Positions 1 through 7,700 of a DNA stretch of 59,732 nucleotides are shown here, in pieces. The notes under the pieces are model-generated. The model was not told the origin of the DNA. It saw only the letters and a program-made list of their open reading frames with translations, and ran no database searches. A program made the position numbers and the translations under genes. This DNA is from Alphaproteobacteria bacterium (GTDB lineage Bacteria; Pseudomonadota; Alphaproteobacteria; UBA828), in NCBI GenBank assembly GCA_009691045.1, contig SHWC01000009.1, forward strand, positions 1-59,732, written 5' to 3'. Every line of letters begins with the position of its first letter. Position 1 is the first letter of the stretch.

Positions 1-45
1 GCGACATGGATTGACGCAGAGGCCAAACCACGCTCGACTCGACAA

Positions 46-612
46 ATGGACGAAAGTGCCGCCGCGGACGGCGAATTGATGCGCCGTACCGCGGCCGGCG
101 ACGAGTATGCCGCGCGTGTTTTGGTCGAGCGCCATTTGTCCCGCGCGATCGGTCTCGCCTTCCGCCCGCTCGGCAATCGCAGCCAAGCCGAAGACATCGC
201 GCAAGAGGCTTTTTTGCGCCTGTGGAAGTAGGCCGGGCGTTGGCGGCCCGAGGCGCGAATCAGCACCTGGCTTTACACCGTCGTGCACAATCTTTGTCTC
301 GATGAGTTAAGACGGCCGATGCGACAGACCAGCGAATTGGATCCTGAATTACCCGATTCACGCGAAACGCCTTACGCCGCCCACCAACGCAGCCAAGTGA
401 CCGCTTTGGTTGACCGCGAATTGCAGGCGCTGCCTGAACGCCAACGCGCGGCGCTCGCTTTGGTGCATTACGAACAAGTCGCCGCTGCCGAGGCTGCCGC
501 GATTCTCGGCGTCAGCATCGAAGCGCTCGAATCCTTATTGGCCCGCGCGCGCCGCACGCTGCGAACGCGCCTCACGAGTCTCAAACCCGATCTTCTGGGG
601 AGTGTAGAATGA
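46..612 (+). pseudogene. ECF-type RNA polymerase sigma factor interrupted by an in-frame TAG
   Basis: Reading from ATG 46, the frame encodes a sigma-70 region 2 (SQAEDIAQEAFLRLWK), then TAG at 229-231, and continues in the same frame with AGRWRPEARISTWLYTVVHN, then a region 4 helix-turn-helix (LPERQRAALALVHYEQVAA... AAAILGVSIEALESLLARAR). Homologues normally read LWKQAGRW here, so a single CAG-to-TAG change explains the stop. Without it the protein would be 188 aa, a normal ECF length. The stop overlaps the next start (ATGA at 609). Seen: both halves intact apart from the one codon. Inferred: recent inactivation, amber readthrough, or a sequence error; internal starts could also give a region-4-only product from 283. 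Confidence 0.8.
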
Positions 613-1046
613 ATAACAACAAGCTGATGACTTTAGAACGCCTCGGCACATTGCTCGATGCCTATGGTGGCGATCTGCGCCGCTGGCCCGAGCCCGCGCG
701 TTCAACCGCCGAGGCCCTAATCGCGCGCGATGGCGCCGCGCGCCAATTGTTCAACCAAGCGCTGGCGCTCGACGCTCTGCTTGATGAGGCGTCAGCCCCC
801 GCGCCCTCGCACGCGCTGAAAGCGCGCTTGATCGTGCGCGCCAGGCCGGCGCTGTGGCGTCAGGGCTTCGGTGCGCTATGGCCTTTCGGTCCCGCCTGGC
901 AACCGGCGGCGGCGTTCGCGCTGATCGCGGCCCTCGGTATTTCGCTCGGCGTCACTGTCGGTCCGGCCGATATCGCCGCGTCCGCCTCGGATGATGTCGA
1001 TGTCTTAGGATTATATGACACGTTCGACGACGAGGATCTGTCATGA
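609..1046 (+). CDS. Membrane-anchored anti-sigma-like protein
   Basis: A 145-residue protein that starts inside the stop codon of the sigma gene (ATGA) and ends overlapping the next gene, so the three are one translationally coupled unit. It has a helical cytoplasmic part (residues 1-95, with LLDAYGGDLRRWPEPAR near the start), one membrane segment (about 97-117, AFALIAALGISLGVTVG) and a short acidic tail. I recognise no named domain. Position between an ECF sigma factor and a periplasmic sensor, together with the single membrane helix, suggests the CnrY/NccY role of holding the sigma factor at the membrane. This is an inference from arrangement, not from sequence identity. Confidence 0.6.
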   Translation: MNNNKLMTLERLGTLLDAYGGDLRRWPEPARSTAEALIARDGAARQLFNQALALDALLDEASAPAPSHALKARLIVRARPALWRQGFGALWPFGPAWQPAAAFALIAALGISLGVTVGPADIAASASDDVDVLGLYDTFDDEDLS

Positions 1047-1537
1047 CACTCGGCAAACGGCATTTGGTCGGTCTGGTCCTGCTGATTTCTCTTGGTCTCA
1101 ACATTCTGTTGGGCGGCATGTTGATTGGCGGCTGGGCCTCCGGTGAAGGACATCACGGCCGGGGATCATGGGGATTCGACCGCGAGGCCGCGCGCAAGGC
1201 CATCTCGCCCGAGGCGCAGAAGACCGTTGATGACATTCGCGCGGCCTATGACGCCAAGCTTCGCGAGGCCTTCAAGGCGGCGCGCGAGGCACGCCAGGAG
1301 ATCCGTCGTTTATTGACCGCCGATCAGATCGATGGCGCGGCGCTTGAAGCGGCGCAAGTAGCGCAGGCTGCGAATCGCGCAGCGGCACAAGCCATGCTAG
1401 CGGCCCTCCAAAAGGAGCTTGCGCTTGCTTTGTCGCCTGAGGAGCGGAAAAGCTATTTCACCGCCGGTGCCAAACGCGACGACCGCCGCGGGCCACGCCA
1501 TGACGAGGCGGAGACCCCGCCGACAACGCAACAATAA
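1043..1537 (+). CDS. Periplasmic CpxP/CnrX-like metal or stress sensor
   Basis: A 164-residue protein with an N-terminal membrane anchor (about residues 5-29, LVGLVLLISLGLNILLGGM) followed by a highly charged, Ala/Arg/Glu-rich all-helical periplasmic domain (residues 50-145), as in the Spy/CpxP/ZraP/CnrX heavy-metal-resistance superfamily. A His-containing GEGHHGRG just after the anchor and a His near the C-terminus are possible metal ligands. The gene overlaps the anti-sigma-like gene by 4 nt. Order sigma, anti-sigma, sensor resembles cnrH/cnrY/cnrX of Cupriavidus. The ligand cannot be read from the sequence. It ends 12 nt before the convergent OYE gene. Confidence 0.65.
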   Translation: MTLGKRHLVGLVLLISLGLNILLGGMLIGGWASGEGHHGRGSWGFDREAARKAISPEAQKTVDDIRAAYDAKLREAFKAAREARQEIRRLLTADQIDGAALEAAQVAQAANRAAAQAMLAALQKELALALSPEERKSYFTAGAKRDDRRGPRHDEAETPPTTQQ

Positions 1538-1549
1538 CCCGAGCGACGA

Positions 1550-2665
1550 TCAGGCGTGTAAAGCGGGCCGCACCAATTTAGCGCCGGGCCACAGCTTCGG
1601 CCGCGCCCGCTCATATTGCACGACGACCTTGAGCTCATCGCCCAGCACCTCGGCCGCATGCCAAGCCCAACGCGGATTGTCGAGCAGGCCACGCGCCAGC
1701 GCCACGAGATCGGCCTCGCCGCTTGTGATGATGCCATCCGCCGCTTTGGGCGCGGCGATCATGCCGACCGCCATGGTGGTGATGCCGCTGCGCCGCTTCA
1801 CCTCGGCCGCGAACGGCACTTGGTAATGCGCCTTCACCGGAATTTCCTGCTTCAGGCTATTGCCGCCGCCTGAGACGCACACATAGTCGATGCCGTGTGA
1901 CTTGAGCGCGGCGGCGACGATCGCGGTTTCCTCGACCACGATACCGCCCGGCGTAAAGTCCGTGCCATTGAGCCTAACGCCGAGCGCGCGCTCGCGCGGC
2001 CAGGCCTGTCGCACCGCGCGCGCGATTTCGAGCGGAAAGCGCATGCGGTTCTCGAGGCTGCCGCCATACTCATCGGTGCGGTGATTGGCGATCGGCGAAA
2101 GAAACTCGCTCATCAAATAGCCATGCGCGCCATGCATCTCGATCAGATCGAAACCGAGCCGGAGCGCGCGCTGCGTTGCCTTGACGAAAGCCGCGACGAT
2201 CTTGTCCATCTCGGCGCGGTCAAGCGGCTTGGGCACCGTCCAACCTTCGGCAAAGGGCACGGCGGAGGGCGCGACCGTCTCCCATCCGCCGGCGGCCGAA
2301 TTGGTCAATGGTTTGTTGCCGCGCCAGGGCAAGTCCGTCGACGCCTTGCGCCCGGCATGCGCGAGCTGAATGCCGAGCTTGGTCCGGCTATGCGACCGAA
2401 CCGCGTTCAACACGCGCTCGAGTGCGCGTTCATTGTCATCCGAATAGAGCCCAAGGCAGGACGGCGTGATGCGTCCGCGCGCCTCGACGCCCGCCGCCTC
2501 CAAAATCAACAGCCCGGCGCCCGAGAGCGCCATTTGGCCCAAGTGCATAATGTGCCAATCGGTCGCCGAGCCATCGATGGCCGAGTACTGGCACATCGGC
2601 GACACCACGATGCGGTTTTCGAGCGTGAGGCCGGCGAGCTGGTAAGGGCTGAACAGAGCGGACAT
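1550..2665 (-). CDS. NADH:flavin oxidoreductase, old yellow enzyme family (YqjM/OYE-like)
   Basis: An FMN-dependent TIM-barrel ene-reductase of about 371 aa. Motifs in order: LENRIVVSPMCQYSA near the N-terminus (the Cys typical of YqjM-type thermophilic-like OYEs), QLAHAGRKAS, HGAHGYLMSEFLSP (substrate-binding His pair region), GGSLENRMRF, and the C-terminal phosphate-binding MAVGMI plus ALARGLLDNPRW. The longer open frame begins at 2836, but ATG 2665 is preceded by an AAGGA ribosome site and matches the family's start (MSALFSPYQ), and the extra 57 codons run through a palindromic repeat. It reduces activated C=C bonds of enones or similar electrophiles; the physiological substrate cannot be deduced. 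Confidence 0.9.
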   Translation of the reverse strand: MSALFSPYQLAGLTLENRIVVSPMCQYSAIDGSATDWHIMHLGQMALSGAGLLILEAAGVEARGRITPSCLGLYSDDNERALERVLNAVRSHSRTKLGIQLAHAGRKASTDLPWRGNKPLTNSAAGGWETVAPSAVPFAEGWTVPKPLDRAEMDKIVAAFVKATQRALRLGFDLIEMHGAHGYLMSEFLSPIANHRTDEYGGSLENRMRFPLEIARAVRQAWPRERALGVRLNGTDFTPGGIVVEETAIVAAALKSHGIDYVCVSGGGNSLKQEIPVKAHYQVPFAAEVKRRSGITTMAVGMIAAPKAADGIITSGEADLVALARGLLDNPRWAWHAAEVLGDELKVVVQYERARPKLWPGAKLVRPALHA

Positions 2666-2797
2666 GGGTATTTTCCTTGGTAACAGTCGAATTGGCGGCG
2701 CCACTGAAGCACAACAGGATCGCCCGACCAAGCGCCAGTCAGCGGCGCGCTTCGGGCGCGGCCGGGCGCTGGTGGAATCGACACATCTCTCGGCGTC

Positions 2798-2837
2798 ATT
2801 GCCGCCCGCGGGCTTGACCCGCGGGTGACCCGGCAAT
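2798..2837. repeat. REP-like palindrome
   Basis: Outer arms ATTGCCG (2798-2804) and CGGCAAT (2831-2837) enclose two copies of CCCGCGGG (2805-2812 and 2818-2825) around CTTGA. This form, gcttgacccg...cggcaatcc, is typical of the short extragenic palindromes scattered through alphaproteobacterial genomes. It lies upstream of the OYE gene on the minus strand and contributes spurious codons to the longer open frame there. Confidence 0.6.
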
Positions 2838-2909
2838 CCAGGGGCGGCAAACCCACGAGCCCGCCCTGGCGGAACCCGATTTCACCGATGACGACGGGGA
2901 AACATGGTG

Positions 2910-3118
2910 CTAGTGGTTCGAGCCAAGCACTTGGTACCCCTCACCCGCTCGCTGCGCTCGCCGCCCGGAAACGCATGCGTTTCCGCCCACAAGGGGCGAG
3001 GGCTCTTGGGCCCGGCATCGGACGCTTTCTGCCCTCTCCCCTCGTGGGAGAGGGAGGGGCCCATCGCACCAGCGATGGGAGGGTGAGGGGGATCGAAGCG
3101 AGAGAATCGAACCACTAG
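2910..3118. repeat. Miniature inverted-repeat element, 209 bp
   Basis: Perfect 12-bp terminal inverted repeats CTAGTGGTTCGA (2910-2921) and TCGAACCACTAG (3107-3118), with a second perfect nested pair CCCCTCACCC (2937-2946) and GGGTGAGGGG (3081-3090). The interior contains further palindromic, C-rich and G-rich tracts (around 3036-3080). There is no coding capacity beyond shadow frames. It lies between the OYE gene and the NTF2-like gene, so the 492-base gap 2666-3157 consists of this element, the REP-like palindrome and unremarkable flanks. No clear target-site duplication was identified by eye. Confidence 0.7.
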
Positions 3119-3157
3119 GAACGCGGTGATCCGCATAGGCAACGAGGGGAGGCAGAT

Positions 3158-3529
3158 ATGGGTGTGAAGCAGCCGACCGAAATGTCCAAGACCTGGGAGC
3201 GGCATTTCAACGAGCGCAACAAGGCCGCGATCATGGCGCTCTATGACGATCAGGCGGTCCTGACCATGGACGGCAAGGTGCAGATCAAGGGCAAGGCCGA
3301 GATCGAGGCCACGCTATCGGCCATGATGACGCAACCGAACAAGGCCGTGTGCCGCTGCGTCTCGTGCTGGCAGGCGGGCGACACCGCTCTGGTGCGAACC
3401 GAGTGGCATTCGACCGATCCGACCGGCGTGGTGGTGATGCAAGGGCTCGCGGCCGAAGTGTTGCGTCGCGGCGCGGATGGCCTCTGGCGTTTCGTGATCG
3501 ATGACGCCACCTACGCCAGCCGCCCATAG
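3158..3529 (+). CDS. NTF2-like / SnoaL-like (DUF4440-type) protein
   Basis: A 123-residue protein with the cone-shaped NTF2-like fold signature: N-terminal helix with WERHFNERNKAAIMALYDDQAVL, a YDDQAVLTMDGKV strand turn, KGKAEIEATL, and a C-terminal sheet ending LWRFVIDDATY. These small proteins act as isomerases, dehydratases or ligand-binding folds; no catalytic pair is obvious. The ATG at 3158 follows a GAGGGGAGGCAG ribosome site 6-17 nt upstream. It stands alone downstream of the 209-bp element. Function beyond the fold is unknown. Confidence 0.75.
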   Translation: MGVKQPTEMSKTWERHFNERNKAAIMALYDDQAVLTMDGKVQIKGKAEIEATLSAMMTQPNKAVCRCVSCWQAGDTALVRTEWHSTDPTGVVVMQGLAAEVLRRGADGLWRFVIDDATYASRP

Positions 3530-3629
3530 CTAGCACCGTCGATAATCCGTCAGCCCCCTTGCGAGCCTCGAAGGCACGGGGTTGCGGTAGTTGTGGAGGC
3601 GAATGCGCGTTGCACCGGCGGCGCGCCCG

Positions 3630-4499
3630 CTAAAGCCCAGCAACTGCTTCCAGGGCCTTCCAATCAACGCCCCGGCTGCCATCCGGGGTCAGAGGCTGGA
3701 CGCACACATGATCCGCGCCCGCGTCGAAATGCGCTTGAAGCCGCGCGCGGATGGCCGCCGCGTTGCCTGAGGCCACCATGGCGTCGAGGAAGCGATCGCT
3801 GCCGCGACCCGCGACATCATCCTTGGTGAAGCCGAGGCTCAGCCAATTGTTGGAATAATTGGGCCATGGCAAATAGAGCGCGAGCACTTGCGCCGCGACC
3901 TCGCGTGCCTGAGCGGCATTGGTTGTCAGGCAAACCTTCTGCTCCACGCAAAGCCATTTATTGGGTCCAAGAATGGCCCTCGCGCGCGCCGTGTGCTCGG
4001 GTGTCACGAGATAGGAATGCGCGCCATTGGTTCGTTCGCCGGCAAGCGCGGTCATCTTGGGGCCGAGCGCGGCGAGCACGATGTTGCGTTCAGGCTTATT
4101 GATTATGAGTTCGGTGCGCTCCATGGCGTCGAGATAGGCGCGCATGGTCGGGACCGGTCTGCCATAATCGTGGCCGCGAAAGCCTTGGACCATCGGAAGG
4201 TGGGAGACGCCGAGGCCCAAGATGAACCGACCGTCATATAAATTGTTGAGCGAATCGTGCCCGGCAATCGAGGCGACGGCATCGCGCGCATAGATATTAG
4301 CAATGCCGCTCGCGACGCGAAGCCGATTGGAATTTGCCAACGCAAACCCGCCATAGCAGAACGTTTCGTAGCCAATGGCTTCGGGATACCAGAGCGTGTC
4401 GAACCCAAGCCGCTCCACGCCCTGAGCGAGTTCCACGATTTCGCTTTTTCCGAGAACGTCGGCGGCGACCCAAACGCCCAAGCGGCCAATTTTTTTCAT
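3630..4499 (-). CDS. LLM-class (luciferase-like) F420/FMN-dependent oxidoreductase
   Basis: A 289-residue TIM-barrel protein of the bacterial luciferase-like superfamily. Visible motifs: GVWVAADVLGKSEIVELAQ at the start, GFDTLWYPEAIGYE, the ANIYARDAVA segment, DGRFILGLGVSH (a family hallmark), and a C-terminal AHFDAGADHVCVQPL. Length and motifs fit the single-gene F420-dependent oxidoreductases (TIGR03620-like) rather than LuxA. The substrate is unknown. Its upstream side contains the three-hairpin element, and the gene points away from that element. Confidence 0.85.
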   Translation of the reverse strand: MKKIGRLGVWVAADVLGKSEIVELAQGVERLGFDTLWYPEAIGYETFCYGGFALANSNRLRVASGIANIYARDAVASIAGHDSLNNLYDGRFILGLGVSHLPMVQGFRGHDYGRPVPTMRAYLDAMERTELIINKPERNIVLAALGPKMTALAGERTNGAHSYLVTPEHTARARAILGPNKWLCVEQKVCLTTNAAQAREVAAQVLALYLPWPNYSNNWLSLGFTKDDVAGRGSDRFLDAMVASGNAAAIRARLQAHFDAGADHVCVQPLTPDGSRGVDWKALEAVAGL

Positions 4500-4550
4500 G
4501 TCGTGGGCATCTCTATGTTTGAGGTTGCGCAGAATTAGGGTGACAGCGGC

Positions 4551-4716
4551 CTAATACCGAGTCGCGATGACCTTGACTCATCGCGACTCGGCCGGCGCGA
4601 CCGCGCCGCGCCGCTCACGGCGAGAGCCAAGCGCGTCGCGCGCTATGCGCGCGCAGAGCGCGCGACGCCTGAGGGCGTCGCGAGGATCGATCACGATCAT
4701 CGCGACTTGGTATAAG
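4551..4716. repeat. Three-hairpin intergenic element, copy A
   Basis: Ends form a 20-bp inverted repeat with 18 matches: CTAATACCGAGTCGCGATGA (4551-4570) against the complement of 4697-4716. Inside are hairpin 1 (14 bp perfect, 4557-4570 with 4578-4591), hairpin 2 (12 bp perfect, 4633-4644 with 4657-4668) and hairpin 3 (about 4678-4704, one mismatch). Linkers GGCCGGCGCGAC, GCCAAGCGCG and CGCCTGAGGGCGTC are shared with copy B at 55429-55582, while the stem sequences differ. It sits directly 3' of gltB and upstream of the LLM oxidoreductase gene. Confidence 0.8.
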
Positions 4717-4721
4717 TCGCG

Positions 4722-7700
4722 TCACGCGCGCGCCTTGACCGCTTCGTCGCTCAAGGGGTGGGCGAGCCGGTTCAGCATCTCTTTCGGGCAGATCTGCCAG
4801 AAGCGGCCGAGCTCAAGCTCCCAATCGGCGAGCAGACGCTCGGCGTAAACCGATTGCGTGCCCTGGAAATGCTCGGCGACCAATTCGCGCGCGACACCCT
4901 CCCAATAGCGCGATGCGATGCGCTGATAAATCACCGTATCGGCATTGACGCGCCGCTCGAACGCGTCATCGGTATCATAAACAAACGCCATGCCGCCGGT
5001 CATCCCGGCGCCGAAATTATCGCCGACCGGCCCGAGGATCACCGAGACACCGCCGGTCATATATTCGCAGCCATTCGAGCCGCAGCCCTCGACCACCGCT
5101 CGCGCGCCTGAATTGCGCACGCAGAAGCGTTCCCCCGCTTGGCCCGCGGCATATAGCCGCCCGCTGATCGCGCCATAGAGCACGGTATTGCCGATGATCG
5201 TGTTGGCGTTGGATTTGAGCGGGCTCGAAACCAACGGCCGCACCACGATGGTGCCGCCCGACAGGCCCTTGCCGACATAGTCATTGGCATCGCCCAGCAA
5301 TTCGAGCCTTAGGCCCTGCACCGCGAAGGCGCCGAGCGATTGCCCGGCCGTGCCGCGCAGACGCACGGTGATGTAATCCGGCGGCAGGCCCGTCATGCCA
5401 TAGCGGCGCGTGATTTTCGACGACAGCTTGGCGCCGATCGTGCGCATGGTGTTGCGCACGGTGTAGGCGAGCTGCATTTTTTCCGGCTTTTCGAGCGCGT
5501 CCGCGACATCGCGGATCATCTGCTCGTCCAAGGTCTCCTGCACCTCATTGCGCCCCTTGCGCGGCGAGAAGCGCGGGAAGCCCGCCGGATCAGGCTGCAC
5601 GAGCAGCGGGTTCAGATCGAGGTCATCTAGGTCGGTCGCGCCCCGGCTGATTTGTTTCAGCATATCGGTGCGCCCGATGATCTCGTTCAACGTGCGCACA
5701 CCGACCGAGGCCAGAATCTCGCGCACTTCTTCCGCGATGAAGGTGAACAGATTGACCACCTTTTCGGGCGAGCCGGTGAACTTCTCGCGCAGCTTCGGAT
5801 CTTGCGTGCAGACGCCAACCGGGCAGGTGTTCGAATGGCATTGCCGCACGAGAATACAACCCATGGCGACCAGCGCGGCCGTGCCGATGCCATATTCCTC
5901 GGCACCCAACATGGCAGCGACCACCACATCGCGCCCGGTCTTGATGCCGCCATCGGTGCGCACCGTCGTGGTGTGGCGCAGGCGATTGAGCGTGAGCACT
6001 TGATTGACTTCGGCCAGGCCAAGCTCCCACGGCACGCCGGCATATTTGAGGCTCGATTGCGGGCTCGCGCCCGTGCCGCCATCATGACCCGAGATCAACA
6101 CCACGTCCGCTTTTGCTTTCGCGACGCCGGCCGCGATCGTGCCGATGCCCGATTCCGCCACGAGCTTGACCGAAACGCGCGCCTGCGGGTTGATCTGCTT
6201 CAAATCGTAAATGAGCTGGGCCAGATCCTCGATCGAATAAATATCGTGATGCGGCGGCGGTGAAATCAACGTCACGCCGGGGGTCGCATAACGCAATTTG
6301 GCGATTTCGTCGGTCACCTTGAAGCCGGGCAGCTGACCGCCCTCGCCGGGCTTGGCGCCTTGCGCGATCTTGATTTCGATTTCGCGGCACCGGTTGAGAT
6401 ATTCCGCCGTCACACCGAAACGCCCGGAAGCGATTTGCTTGACCGCCGAATTGGCGTTGTCGCCGTTCGAACGCGGGTTGTAGCGCGAGGCATCTTCGCC
6501 GCCTTCGCCCGAGCACGAGAACGCGCCGATCCGGTTCATCGCGATCGCCAGGGTCTCGTGCGCCTCGCGTGACAGCGCGCCGTGCGACATCGAGCCCGAC
6601 ATGAACCGCTTGCGAATTTCGGTGATCGATTCGACCTCCTCGAGCGGCACAGGCGGCCGCTCGCGCTTGAAGTCCAGCAAATCGCGAATATGAATGCGCG
6701 GTTGCTGATACACCGCCTCGGCATATTTCCGGTATTTGCCGTAAGACTCGTTCGCCAGCGCATCTTGCAGCATATGAATAAGCTGGCCTTCGAACGCGTG
6801 GCGCTCGCCCGATTGGCGGTATTTGTAGAGCCCGCCAACCGGCAACACGACGGGCAATTCTTGGTGCGCCTTGCGATGCAACTCCATCACGCGCCGCTTG
6901 ATGCCCGATAGGCCGATGCCGGAGATGCGCGACGTCATGCCCGGAAAAAAGTCGGCCACTAACGTGCGCGACAACCCAACGGCCTCGAAATTATAGCCAC
7001 CGCGATAGGAGCTGATCACCGAGATGCCCATTTTGGAGATCACTTTGAGCAGACCCTGATCGACCGCGTTCTTATAGCGCTCGACGCACTCTTTCAGGCT
7101 GCGCTTGCCAAAGAGGCCGCGCGCATGACGGTCGGCGATACTCTCTTGCGCCAAATAGGCGTTCACCGTTGTGGCGCCGACGCCGATCAAGACCGCGAAA
7201 TAATGCACATCCAGGCACTCGGCCGAGCGCACATTGAGCGAAGTAAAGGTGCGGAGCTTCTGATGAACCAAATGACTGTGCACACCGCCGGCCGCGAGGA
7301 TCATGGGGATCGGCGCGCGCTCCGGCCCGACATTTTCATCGGAGAGGATCAGATGCACCGCGCCACCGCGCACCGCGTCCTCAGCCTCGGCGCGGATGCG
7401 CGCCATCGCCGCGGTCAGCGCGCCCGCGCCGCTATCCGCCTCGAAGCTGCAATCGATCACCGCCGCCTTGGCGCCCATGTAGCGCCGCATGGCGGCGAAT
7501 TCGGCGTTGGTTAGCACGGGCGAATTTAGCTGCAAGAGCCGCATTTGCTCCGGCCGCTCGTCGAACATATTGCCAAGATTGCCGAGCCGGGTTTTCAAAC
7601 TCATGACACGATATTCGCGCAATGAATCGATCGGCGGATTGGTCACCTGGCTGAAATTCTGCCGGAAATAATGGTGCAGCCCGCGATATTGGTTGGAGAG

